Source: Thermoleophilia bacterium (GTDB taxonomy: Bacteria; Actinomycetota; Thermoleophilia; Gaiellales; Gaiellaceae). Taken from it: a stretch of DNA of 8,691 nt. Shown here one piece after another: positions 1-5,697 of this stretch (position 1 is the stretch's first letter; each line of letters starts with the position of its first letter). The notes under the pieces were generated by a model, which saw only the letters and a list, made by a program, of their open reading frames with translations, searched no databases and was not told the origin of the DNA. The stretch spans positions 1-8,691 of the forward strand of contig JADLFG010000063.1 in assembly GCA_020845695.1 (NCBI GenBank). Direction: 5' to 3'. The position numbers were made by a program, and so were the translations under genes.

Positions 1-47
1 GATCGAGGGCCGCCATCCCACGCCAGCATCCCAGCCCTCACGCCGAT

Positions 48-66
48 CTGCCGCAACGACCGGCAG
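48..66. repeat. Small inverted repeat downstream of tRNA-Ala
   Basis: CTGCCG, a 7-base loop, then CGGCAG form a perfect 6-bp stem. It lies about 50 bases past the 3' end of the minus-strand tRNA-Ala, so it could help end that transcript, but there is no T-run on either strand. The rest of 1-115 shows no recognisable gene, and a hairpin this short can occur by chance in GC-rich DNA. Confidence 0.2.
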
Positions 67-115
67 CCAAGCGACGGGCAAACTCAGCGCATCAACGCTC
101 GCCGACCGCGGAAGA

Positions 116-188
116 TGGAGCTAGCCGGACTCGAACCGGCGACCTCCTGGGTGCGATCCAGGCGCTCTCCCAGCTGAGCTATAGCCCC
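116..188 (-). tRNA. tRNA-Ala (anticodon CGC)
   Basis: Read on the minus strand, the 73 bases fold as a full cloverleaf: 7-bp acceptor stem, D arm, 5-bp anticodon stem CCTGG/CCAGG around the loop ATCGCAC, and a T arm with loop TTCGAGT between GCCGG and CCGGC. The anticodon at 155-153 is CGC, reading the alanine codon GCG. The acceptor stem carries the G3:U70 wobble pair that is the classic alanine identity element, and the discriminator base is A. The CCA end is not encoded, since TCT follows. GCG is expected to be heavily used in so GC-rich a genome, which fits a dedicated CGC tRNA. Confidence 0.97.
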
Positions 189-198
189 GCGCTCCGGG

Positions 199-204
199 AT
201 TCTA
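199..204 (-). promoter_or_regulatory. -10 box of the tRNA-Ala promoter
   Basis: The minus strand reads TAGAAT, five of six matches to TATAAT. It ends exactly 10 bases before the first base of the mature tRNA, which predicts a 5' leader of about 3-4 bases for RNase P to remove. No good -35 hexamer is visible 16-18 bases upstream. Confidence 0.6.
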
Positions 205-254
205 GCTCGCCGGTCGTGCCGGGGCCCCCGGGGAGGCGAGGCGCCGAGCGAGAC

Positions 255-267
255 CGTGCCCGGCACG
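255..267. repeat. Palindrome CGTGCC-C-GGCACG in the SDR upstream region
   Basis: This is a perfect 6-bp inverted repeat around a single C. A second GC palindrome, CCGGGG-C-CCCCGG, lies a little upstream near 219-231. Together they fill most of the non-coding gap between the tRNA-Ala promoter and the SDR gene. They could be protein-binding sites or composition effects. Nothing in the sequence separates these options. Confidence 0.25.
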
Positions 268-282
268 CGCGTCGCGGCTCGC

Positions 283-298
283 TGGCATGCTTGTGCCA
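283..298 (+). promoter_or_regulatory. Inverted repeat TGGCA-N6-TGCCA, possible operator
   Basis: TGGCA and TGCCA are perfectly complementary arms separated by six bases, ending 19 bases before the SDR start codon. The site overlaps a weak extended -10 candidate (TGG followed by CATGCT at 286-291). Position and symmetry suit a dimeric repressor, but no dedicated regulator is encoded next to the gene. It also superficially resembles a sigma-54 promoter, but the spacing is off by one. Confidence 0.3.
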
Positions 299-317
299 AC
301 CGACGGAAGGAGTCGCG

Positions 318-1253
318 ATGCACGTGTTCGTCGCCGGCGCGACCGGGGCGATCGGCCGCCCGCTCGTTGCCGCACTCGTCCGGGGCGGCCACCGCGTCAC
401 CGGCATGACGCGCACGCCCGCCAAGGCGCCGCTCCTGCGCGAGCTCGGGGCTGAGCCGGTCGTCTGCGACGCGTTCGACGCGGCGGCGCTCGAGCGGGCC
501 GTCGCGACCGCGGCGCCCGACGCGATCGTCCACGAGCTGACCGCGCTGCCCGCCGCGATCGACCCGCGCCGCTTCGCCGAGCAGCTCGAGGAGAACGACC
601 GCCTGCGCATCGAGGGCACCCGCAACCTCGTCGCCGCCGCGCTCGCGGCCGGCGTGCGCCGGGTCGTCGCCGAGAGCATCTCGTTCGCGTACGCGCCCGG
701 CGGCGGCGGGCTTCGGGTCGAGGACGACCCGCTCGGGCTCGCGGCCCCGAAGCCCTGGGGGCGCACCATCCGCGCCGTCGACGAGCTCGAGCGGACCGTG
801 CTCTCGGCGCCCGGGGTCGACGGGACGATCCTGCGCTACGGCACGCTCTACGGTCCCCGCACGTTCTACGGGCGGGACGGCTCGACCGCCGAGATCGTTC
901 GCCGCCGGCGGCTGCCGCTGGTCGGGGCCGGGACGGGCGTGACCTCGTTCCTGCACGTCGAGGACGCGGCGAGCGCGACCGTGCTCGCGCTCGAGCGCGC
1001 CGCTCAGGGAACCTACAACGTCGTCGACGACGACCCCGCGCCGGCTGCGGAATGGTTGCCGGCGTACGCCCGGGCGCTGGGCGCGCCGCCGCCGCGGCGG
1101 CTGCCCCCGTTCCTCGTCCGGCTGCTCGCCGGCCCCACCGGACTCGCGATGCTGGCCGGCGGCGAGGGCGCCTCGAACGCGAAGGCAAGGAGGGAGCTCG
1201 GCTTCGAGCCGCGCTTCGCGAGCTGGCGGCAGGGGTTCGAGGCGGCGCTCTGA
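318..1253 (+). CDS. Atypical SDR: NAD(P)-dependent epimerase/dehydratase-like oxidoreductase
   Basis: A 311-residue Rossmann protein of the extended SDR / NAD-dependent epimerase type, probably cytosolic. The N-terminal dinucleotide loop GATGAIG (residues 7-13, GxxGxxG) follows the first beta strand. Other family landmarks are TRTP (31-34), RYGTLYGP (173-180), FLHVEDAASA (211-220), YNVVDDDP (233-240) and a C-terminal SNAKARRELG (286-295). The usual YxxxK catalytic pair is not found: the region after S120 has a Tyr at 125 but no Lys four residues later, and the segment around W147 reads KPWGRTIRAVDELE. It therefore belongs with atypical SDRs and its substrate is unknown. The ATG at 318 is chosen because AAGGAG lies six bases upstream (307-312) and the dinucleotide motif then sits at the extreme N-terminus. 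A longer GTG start at 216 would add a meaningless Arg-rich extension. It precedes tetR by 44 bases, but tetR appears to have its own promoter. Confidence 0.88.
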   Translation: MHVFVAGATGAIGRPLVAALVRGGHRVTGMTRTPAKAPLLRELGAEPVVCDAFDAAALERAVATAAPDAIVHELTALPAAIDPRRFAEQLEENDRLRIEGTRNLVAAALAAGVRRVVAESISFAYAPGGGGLRVEDDPLGLAAPKPWGRTIRAVDELERTVLSAPGVDGTILRYGTLYGPRTFYGRDGSTAEIVRRRRLPLVGAGTGVTSFLHVEDAASATVLALERAAQGTYNVVDDDPAPAAEWLPAYARALGAPPPRRLPPFLVRLLAGPTGLAMLAGGEGASNAKARRELGFEPRFASWRQGFEAAL

Positions 1254-1261
1254 GTCTGTTA

Positions 1262-1273
1262 TTGACTACTCAC
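1262..1273. promoter_or_regulatory. Candidate TetR operator 1
   Basis: TTGACTACTCAC is a near-palindrome of the form KTGA-N4-TCAC and matches the site at 1914-1925 in 9 of 12 positions on the same strand. It covers the -35 hexamer of tetR, so binding would block RNA polymerase and autoregulate the repressor. The flanks extend the weak symmetry (TTA at 1259-1261, TAA at 1277-1279). Confidence 0.45.
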
Positions 1274-1290
1274 TACTAACATGCTACGGT
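1262..1290 (+). promoter_or_regulatory. tetR promoter, predicted leaderless
   Basis: TTGACT (1262-1267) and TACGGT (1285-1290) are separated by exactly 17 bases and are the best-matched -35/-10 pair in the window. The -10 ends seven bases before the tetR ATG, so transcription should begin at or next to the A of the start codon. No Shine-Dalgarno sequence is present, which agrees with a leaderless mRNA. The -35 lies inside a candidate repressor site. Confidence 0.65.
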
Positions 1291-1297
1291 TCGCTCC

Positions 1298-1888
1298 ATG
1301 ACGCGGAGACAGACGGCGGCGGAGCGGCGGGAGGCGATCCTCGAGGCGGCCGTGGCGGAGATCGCACGCAACGGCTTCGCGGGAGCGACGACGGCGGACG
1401 TCGCCCGCCGGGCGGGCATCTCCCAGCCGTACGTCTTCCGCTTCTTCCCGACCAAGAAGGACCTCTCGCTGGCCGTGATCGACCGCTGCCTCTCGCGGAT
1501 CCTGCGCGACTGGGAGAGCGCGGTGCCCCGCCCTGGAGAGACGCGCCTGCAGACGCTCGGGCGCACGTACGTGGAGTCCCTCGGCGACCGCCGCGCCGAG
1601 CTGATGGTGCACCTGCACGGCTACGCCTCGGCCGAGGATCCCGAGATCGCTGCGGCCATGCGCCACCACCTCGCGCGCGTCTACCGCTACGTCGTCCACC
1701 AGGCTGAGCGCGACGGCCACGACAACCCGCACGCCGCGGCGGCGCAGTTCATCGCCGACGGCTTCCTGATCAACGCGGCAATGGCGATCGGGCTCGAGAG
1801 CGAGCTGCGGCCCGAGGAGTGGCGCGCGATCTGCGCCGCTGACAAGGTCGCTCGCGTCGACGACCTGCTCCAGCACGCCCCGGCGTGA
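1298..1888 (+). CDS. TetR/AcrR-family transcriptional repressor
   Basis: A 196-residue, one-component repressor of usual TetR length. The N-terminal DNA-binding domain spans about residues 8-55: helix 1 around ERREAILEAAVAEIARNGF, then the helix-turn-helix TTADVARRAGISQPYVFRFF (31-50), followed by PTKKDL, the typical end of the family's HTH. The C-terminal two thirds should be the all-helical ligand-binding and dimerisation domain, rich in His/Tyr/Met near residues 110-135. The gene is followed after 54 bases by a DHA2 exporter, the standard arrangement for a drug-responsive repressor and its target. Similar candidate operators stand before both genes. The inducer cannot be read from sequence. 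The start is the ATG seven bases after a -10 box with no Shine-Dalgarno sequence, so the mRNA is probably leaderless. Confidence 0.92.
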   Translation: MTRRQTAAERREAILEAAVAEIARNGFAGATTADVARRAGISQPYVFRFFPTKKDLSLAVIDRCLSRILRDWESAVPRPGETRLQTLGRTYVESLGDRRAELMVHLHGYASAEDPEIAAAMRHHLARVYRYVVHQAERDGHDNPHAAAAQFIADGFLINAAMAIGLESELRPEEWRAICAADKVARVDDLLQHAPA

Positions 1889-1900
1889 GTCTCTTTTTTT
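1874..1900 (+). terminator. Short hairpin plus T-run at the end of tetR
   Basis: CACGCC-CC-GGCGTG (1874-1887) is a perfect stem that runs into the tetR stop codon (TGA, 1886-1888). Seven consecutive T (1894-1900) follow after six bases. It is the only long T-run I see in the window. The gap between stem and T-run is longer than in a textbook intrinsic terminator, so termination may be partial. Alternatively, the T-run may be part of the promoter for the exporter. Confidence 0.4.
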
Positions 1901-1913
1901 CACCGCCAAGTAA

Positions 1914-1925
1914 GTGACTGATCAC
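1914..1925. promoter_or_regulatory. Candidate TetR operator 2, before the exporter
   Basis: GTGACTGATCAC contains perfect inverted arms GTGA/TCAC around four bases. It shares the frame TGACT-N2-TCAC with the site over the tetR -35. It ends 17 bases before the exporter start codon, just ahead of its Shine-Dalgarno sequence. The assignment to the neighbouring TetR is inferred from the shared motif and position. Confidence 0.45.
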
Positions 1926-1942
1926 AAAGAAGGGAGACGGAG

Positions 1943-3355
1943 ATGACCGGCAGATCGAAGGCTCTGTGGACGTTCCTCGTCACCTCGCTCGGCCTGTTCA
2001 TGGTCGTGCTCGACAACCTCGTCGTCACGACCGCGCTGCCGAGCATCCGCGTCGACCTCGGCGCCTCGCTCGACGACCTGCAGTGGACGGTGAGCGCGTA
2101 CACGCTCACGTTCGCCGTGCTGCTCCTCACCGGCGCCGCGCTCGGCGACCGCTTCGGCCGGCGGCTCATGTTCGCCGTCGGGATGGGCATCTTCACCGCC
2201 GCCTCGGCCGCGGCCGCGCTCGCGCCGTCGATCGAGGCGCTCGTCGCCGCCCGGGCGATCCAGGGGCTCGGGGCGGCGATCGTCACCCCGCTCACCCTCA
2301 CCCTGCTCGCAGCGGCGGTGCCGGCCGAGCGCCGCGGCGTCGCGCTCGGCGCCTGGTCTGGGATCGCGGGCCTCGCGGTCGCGCTCGGCCCGGTCGTCGG
2401 CGGCGCCGTCGTCGACGGCATCTCCTGGGAGTGGGTGTTCTGGATCAACGCACCGATCGGCCTCGTCGTGATCCCGCTCGCGCTCGCGCGCCTGAGCGAG
2501 AGCCGCGGGCCCGCCGGCCGCTTCGACCTCGGCGGCGTCGCGCTCGCGAGCGCGGGCTTCCTCGGCGTCGTCTGGGGCCTCGTGCGCGGCAACGACGCCG
2601 GCTGGGGCAGCCTGGAGATCGTCGGCAGCCTCGCCGCCGGCGCCGCCCTCGTCGCCGCGTTCGTTGCCTGGGAGCGGCGGGCCTCCTCGCCGATGCTCGA
2701 CCTCGGGATGTTCCGCAACCGCGCCTTCGCGGTCACGAACGGCGTCTCCCTGCTCATGTACTTCGGCATGTTCGGCTCGATCTTCCTGCTCGCCCAGTTC
2801 CTCCAGACCGCCCAGGGCTACTCGCCGCTCGGCGCCGGCCTGCGGACGCTGCCGTGGACGGCGATGCCGATGCTCGTCGCCCCGCTCGCGGGCGCGCTCT
2901 CCGACCGGATCGGCGGCCGCCCGCTGATGGCAGCGGGGCTCGGGCTCCAGGCGGTCGCGCTCGGCTGGCTCGCCGCGCTCGCCGCGCCGGGAGTCGCCTA
3001 CGGTGACCTCGTGCCGCCGTTCGCGGTCGCGGGCATCGGTACCGGGCTCGTGTTCGCCCCGATCGCGAACGTGATCCTGAGCTCCGTGCGCCGCGAGCAG
3101 GAGGGCCAGGCCTCGGGTGCCAACAACGCGATCCGCGAGCTCGGCGGCGTGTTCGGGATCGCGGTCATGGCCACCGTGTTCGGCAGCTACGGCGGCTACG
3201 CCTCGCCGCAGGACTTCACCGACGGGCTCGTGCCCGCCACCTGGGTCGGCGCCGCCGTCGTCGGGCTCGGCGCGCTGCTCGCGCTCGCGGTGCCCCGGCA
3301 CTCGACCGCCCGCCAGGCCGCCCCCGGGCTCGCCCCCGAGCCCGCCCGGGCGTAG
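1943..3355 (+). CDS. MFS drug:H+ antiporter, DHA2 (EmrB/QacA-like) family
   Basis: A 470-residue integral membrane protein whose length fits the 14-helix DHA2 family of proton-driven multidrug exporters. Landmarks in order are the helix-1 motif VVLDNLVVTTALP (residues 21-33, with D24), motif A GDRFGRR (68-74) between helices 2 and 3, AIQGLGAA (105-112), motif C ending in GPVVGG (149-154) in helix 5 (the antiporter motif), WEWVFWINAPIG (162-173), a second motif-A-like loop SDRIGGRP (320-327), and SGANNAIRELGGVFG (391-405). A short Pro/Ala-rich cytoplasmic tail ends the protein. The ATG start has AAGGGAG six bases upstream (1930-1936), unlike the leaderless genes nearby. The adjacent TetR gene and candidate operator suggest induction by a toxic small molecule. 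The real substrate is unknown. Confidence 0.93.
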   Translation: MTGRSKALWTFLVTSLGLFMVVLDNLVVTTALPSIRVDLGASLDDLQWTVSAYTLTFAVLLLTGAALGDRFGRRLMFAVGMGIFTAASAAAALAPSIEALVAARAIQGLGAAIVTPLTLTLLAAAVPAERRGVALGAWSGIAGLAVALGPVVGGAVVDGISWEWVFWINAPIGLVVIPLALARLSESRGPAGRFDLGGVALASAGFLGVVWGLVRGNDAGWGSLEIVGSLAAGAALVAAFVAWERRASSPMLDLGMFRNRAFAVTNGVSLLMYFGMFGSIFLLAQFLQTAQGYSPLGAGLRTLPWTAMPMLVAPLAGALSDRIGGRPLMAAGLGLQAVALGWLAALAAPGVAYGDLVPPFAVAGIGTGLVFAPIANVILSSVRREQEGQASGANNAIRELGGVFGIAVMATVFGSYGGYASPQDFTDGLVPATWVGAAVVGLGALLALAVPRHSTARQAAPGLAPEPARA

Positions 3356-3367
3356 CCACCCGCCCCC

Positions 3368-3406
3368 GCGCGCCCGGCCGCCAGTGCACGCGGCGGCCGG
3401 GCGCGC
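3368..3406. terminator. Perfect 15-bp GC hairpin between convergent genes
   Basis: The arm GCGCGCCCGGCCGCC (3368-3382) and its exact reverse complement (3392-3406) flank a 9-base loop containing GTGCAC. It sits 12 bases after the exporter stop and 35 bases from the htpX stop on the other strand. There is no T-run on either side, so it would be a U-less, bidirectional terminator. The extreme stability and position between tail-to-tail genes support that role. Confidence 0.6.
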
Positions 3407-3441
3407 ACGCCTGCGCCGCGAGGCACGCCGGCGAGCGCGCG

Positions 3442-4338
3442 CTACGCGAGGCGGCCGCGCTCCCGCGCGAGCGCCTCGAGCCGCTCGATCCGCCGCTCGA
3501 GCGGCGGGTGGGTCGAGAAGAGCTCCTTGACGGTCGGGAGGATGAAGAACGCGTTCAGGGAGGCGGCCTGGCGAAGCTCCCGCTGCGGCACCTGCGTCAT
3601 CCGCTCCGCGATCTTGCGCAGCGCGCCGACCAGGTGCTCTGGCTCGCCGGTGATCTCGGCGGCGCCGCGGTCGGCCGCGTACTCCCGGTAGCGCGAGAGC
3701 GCCATCAGGAGCACGTAGCTGACGACGTAGGTGAGCAGCGAGACGAGGAACATGATCAGCCATACGGGCGCCGCGTTCTGGTCGCGGTTGTTGCCGCCCA
3801 TCAGGCCGGCGAAGAGGCCGAAGCGCATCAGCATCGCCGCGACCATCGAGAAGAAGCTCGCGATCGTCATGATCGCGACGTCGCGGTGACGGATGTGGGC
3901 GAGCTCGTGGGCAAGCACGGCCTCGACCTCGCGCGGCTCGAGCCGCTGCCAGAGCCCGCGCGTGATCGCGACCGCGGCGTGCTTCGGGTTGCGGCCGGTC
4001 GCGAACGCGTTCGGGACGTCCGTGTCGATCACGGCGACGCGCGGCTTCGGCAGCCCCGCCATCGTCGAGAGGCGCTCGACCATCGCGTGCAGATCGGGGG
4101 CCTGCTCGGGCTGGACGACCTTCGCCCCCGAGGCGGCGAGCGCGATCCGGTCGGACGTGAAGTACTGGAGGAACGCGAGCGCGGCCATGATCGCGATCAC
4201 GGCGCCGAGCGACAGGCTGAAAAGCTGGAGCAGGACGACGAAGAAAACGACGTACAGACCACCGAGGAGCAGGGTGGTCAGCGCCATCCGCCCCGACAGG
4301 CCCGCGTCGCGCCCGAACGCCCGCTTCCGGGTGTCCAT
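3442..4338 (-). CDS. htpX: Membrane zinc metalloprotease HtpX (M48 family)
   Basis: A 298-residue membrane-bound peptidase that degrades damaged membrane proteins as part of envelope stress control. Two hydrophobic helices (about 17-40 and 42-60) precede the cytoplasmic protease domain. The zinc site is HELAH (144-148; HEXXH with catalytic E145), and the third ligand is E219 in SRYREYAAD (215-223). Two more hydrophobic segments lie at about 155-180 and 192-215. THPP (276-279) near the C-terminus is also typical. Length matches the family. The open frame runs much farther upstream, but the added sequence is antisense to the cytochrome c gene and has no meaning. The ATG at 4338 is chosen because the protein then starts like other HtpX proteins and lies six bases after a TACAAT box. 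It has no Shine-Dalgarno sequence, so it is probably leaderless. It is divergent from the cytochrome gene. Confidence 0.95.
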   Translation of the reverse strand: MDTRKRAFGRDAGLSGRMALTTLLLGGLYVVFFVVLLQLFSLSLGAVIAIMAALAFLQYFTSDRIALAASGAKVVQPEQAPDLHAMVERLSTMAGLPKPRVAVIDTDVPNAFATGRNPKHAAVAITRGLWQRLEPREVEAVLAHELAHIRHRDVAIMTIASFFSMVAAMLMRFGLFAGLMGGNNRDQNAAPVWLIMFLVSLLTYVVSYVLLMALSRYREYAADRGAAEITGEPEHLVGALRKIAERMTQVPQRELRQAASLNAFFILPTVKELFSTHPPLERRIERLEALARERGRLA

Positions 4339-4344
4339 GAGCCG

Positions 4345-4350
4345 ATTGTA
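4345..4350 (-). promoter_or_regulatory. -10 box of htpX, predicted leaderless
   Basis: The minus strand reads TACAAT, five of six matches to consensus, ending six bases before the htpX ATG. Transcription would start at or beside the start codon. The -35 region 17 bases upstream (TCGGGG) is poor. Confidence 0.55.
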
Positions 4351-4413
4351 GCCCCGTGCTACGGGCGCCCCGACCGGGAGGCGGTTCACCGTTCGGCGCG
4401 CACGAGCGTGTTG

Positions 4414-4419
4414 TAGACT
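4414..4419 (+). promoter_or_regulatory. -10 box of the cytochrome c gene, predicted leaderless
   Basis: TAGACT ends seven bases before the GTG start at 4427, with no Shine-Dalgarno sequence between. A partial -35, TTCGGC, lies 16 bases upstream (4392-4397). The same hexamer, TAGACT, serves tRNA-Ser at 6922. The promoter is back to back with that of htpX in an 88-base gap. Confidence 0.5.
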
Positions 4420-4426
4420 CGCGTCC

Positions 4427-4822
4427 GTGCGCCGGGCCATCGCACTCGCCCTCGTCCTCCTCGCCGCCGCAGCGGTGGCCGCGGCCTGCAACGGGAAGGG
4501 AACGAAGACGACGGCGCCGGAAACGATCGAGGGGGCCGCCCCGACCCAGCCGGCGACGACCGAGGTCGAGGTTCCGGAGGGCGATCCGGCCGCCGGCAAG
4601 GAGCTGTTCGGCTCCGCCGGCTGCGGCGGCTGCCACACGCTGGCGGACGCGGGTACGTCCGGCGCCGTCGGCCCGAACCTCGACCAGCTCAAGCCCGCCG
4701 CGGCAGCGGTCTTCACCATCGTCACGGACGGCCGCGGCTCGATGCCCGCCTTCTCGGGCCAGCTCGACGAGCAACAGATCGCCGACATCGCGGCGTACGT
4801 CGTCCAGGCGACATCGGGCTAG
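4427..4822 (+). CDS. Small monohaem cytochrome c, probable lipoprotein
   Basis: A 131-residue exported class I cytochrome c, a small electron carrier on the outer face of the membrane. A positively charged start (MRR) leads into a hydrophobic signal segment ending at C21. The sequence VAAAC resembles a lipobox but has Ala rather than Leu at -3, so lipid anchoring is likely but not certain. A Thr/Pro/Glu-rich linker (about 24-52) precedes the haem domain. The haem site is CGGCH (66-70), covalent through C66 and C69 with H70 as axial ligand. VGPNL (81-85) and the probable Met ligand M106 in GSMPAF follow, then the C-terminal helix DEQQIADIAAYV. GTG is taken as start because it places the signal peptide correctly and lies seven bases after a -10 box. 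No oxidase or haem-assembly gene is nearby, so its partner is unknown. Confidence 0.92.
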   Translation: MRRAIALALVLLAAAAVAAACNGKGTKTTAPETIEGAAPTQPATTEVEVPEGDPAAGKELFGSAGCGGCHTLADAGTSGAVGPNLDQLKPAAAAVFTIVTDGRGSMPAFSGQLDEQQIADIAAYVVQATSG

Positions 4823-5673
4823 AGCTCCCCGCCGGCTTCCCTCGCGCCGTCGACGCGGTCGCGTGCGACCTCGACCGCACGCTCGTCGCGGACGACCTCG
4901 TCATCCGCCCGCGCACCCGGGCGGCGATCCAGGCCGCCCGCGCGGCCGGCATCCGGGTCGTGATCGCGACCGGGCGCATGTTCCGCTCGGTCCGGCCGTA
5001 CGCGGAGGCGGCCGGGATCGACGACCCGGTGATCTGCTACCAGGGCGCCGCGGTCGTCGAGCCGGGCAGCGGCCGCTACCTGCGCCACGTCCCGATCCCG
5101 CTGCCGCTCGCCCGTGAGGCGATCGCCGAGATCGAGGGTCGCGGCTTCTCGCTCAACGTGTACGTGGACGACGAGCTGTACGTGGAGCGGCTGACCCCGG
5201 AGGCGGAGCGCTACGCGACCTTTCAGAACCTGCCGGTGACGGCGGTCGGGCCGCTGCTCGACTGGCTCGAGCGCCCGCCGACGAAGCTCGTCACGATCGG
5301 CGACCCGGCCGAGCTCGACCGGCTCGAGACGGAGCTGAAGGGGAGCCTCGGCGAGCGCATGTTCATCGCGAAGTCGCTCCCTCACTTCCTCGAGCTGGCG
5401 GACGATGGCGTCACGAAGGGCACGGGGCTCGCGTTCCTTGCGGACGCGCTCGGCTTCTCGACCGCCCGCACGGTCGCGTTCGGGGACGGCGAGAACGACG
5501 TGGAGCTGCTCGAGGAGGCGGGCTACGCGGTCGCCGTCTCTGACAGCCACCCGCGCCTGCTCGCGATCGCCGACTGGACCTGCCCGCCCGCCGAGGAGGA
5601 GGGCGTCGCGCAGGTGCTCGAGGCGATCGTCGCCGCGCGACGGGCGGATGAGGGCCCGCCCCTCGATCGCTGA
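4813..5673 (+). CDS. Cof-type HAD-superfamily phosphatase with no canonical start codon
   Basis: A cytosolic HAD hydrolase with a C2 cap, about 275-286 residues, expected to remove phosphate from a small metabolite or sugar phosphate. Counting from 4813, motif I is DLDRTL (nucleophile D19, acid/base D21; Arg replaces the usual Gly), motif II is ATGR (52-55), motif III is K202 in TKGTGL, and motif IV is GDGEND (224-229), followed by the usual end AVAVSDSHPRLLAIADW. The frame contains no ATG, GTG or TTG before motif I. The first canonical codon is GTG at 4960, which would delete the nucleophile. The frame is unbroken from inside the cytochrome gene. I place the start at ATC 4813, a near-cognate codon overlapping the cytochrome stop, only as the best guess. 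Coupled reinitiation, another near-cognate start or a sequence error are all possible. It is followed after 24 bases by serS. Confidence 0.8.
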   Translation: MGLELPAGFPRAVDAVACDLDRTLVADDLVIRPRTRAAIQAARAAGIRVVIATGRMFRSVRPYAEAAGIDDPVICYQGAAVVEPGSGRYLRHVPIPLPLAREAIAEIEGRGFSLNVYVDDELYVERLTPEAERYATFQNLPVTAVGPLLDWLERPPTKLVTIGDPAELDRLETELKGSLGERMFIAKSLPHFLELADDGVTKGTGLAFLADALGFSTARTVAFGDGENDVELLEEAGYAVAVSDSHPRLLAIADWTCPPAEEEGVAQVLEAIVAARRADEGPPLDR

Positions 5674-5681
5674 CGGGCGCA

Positions 5682-5687
5682 TATATT
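5682..5687 (+). promoter_or_regulatory. Possible -10 box of serS
   Basis: TATATT (five of six matches) ends 10 bases before the serS ATG, in the 24-base gap after the HAD gene. There is no Shine-Dalgarno sequence, so the transcript would have a leader of about 3-4 bases or none. It is a rare AT-rich patch in this DNA. The -35 is not recognisable, and read-through from the HAD gene is also possible. Confidence 0.45.
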
Positions 5688-5697
5688 CGACCCGTAC

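Noticed and set aside
283..298. Sigma-54 promoter before the SDR
   Set aside because: GG and GC elements are visible, but the spacing to TGC is one base short, and sigma-54 is generally absent from actinobacteria.
216..317. N-terminal extension of the SDR from GTG 216
   Set aside because: It has no Shine-Dalgarno sequence, encodes Arg-rich nonsense, and would place the nucleotide-binding motif 34 residues inside. The ATG at 318 has a good Shine-Dalgarno sequence.
84..956. Long minus-strand open frame whose product ends with an IAQLGERLDRTQEVAGSSPA-like tail
   Set aside because: That tail is the familiar spurious translation of a tRNA gene, and the rest is antisense to the SDR with an Arg/Gly/Asp-rich, low-complexity composition.
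1922..4774. A 950-codon minus-strand open frame
   Set aside because: It is antisense to the exporter and out of frame with htpX. The translation is highly charged, repetitive and domain-free, as expected for shadow frames in GC-rich DNA.
4339..4788. N-terminal extension of htpX to 448 residues
   Set aside because: The added part lies antisense to the cytochrome c gene and lacks homology-like features. The start at 4338 gives a normal HtpX length.
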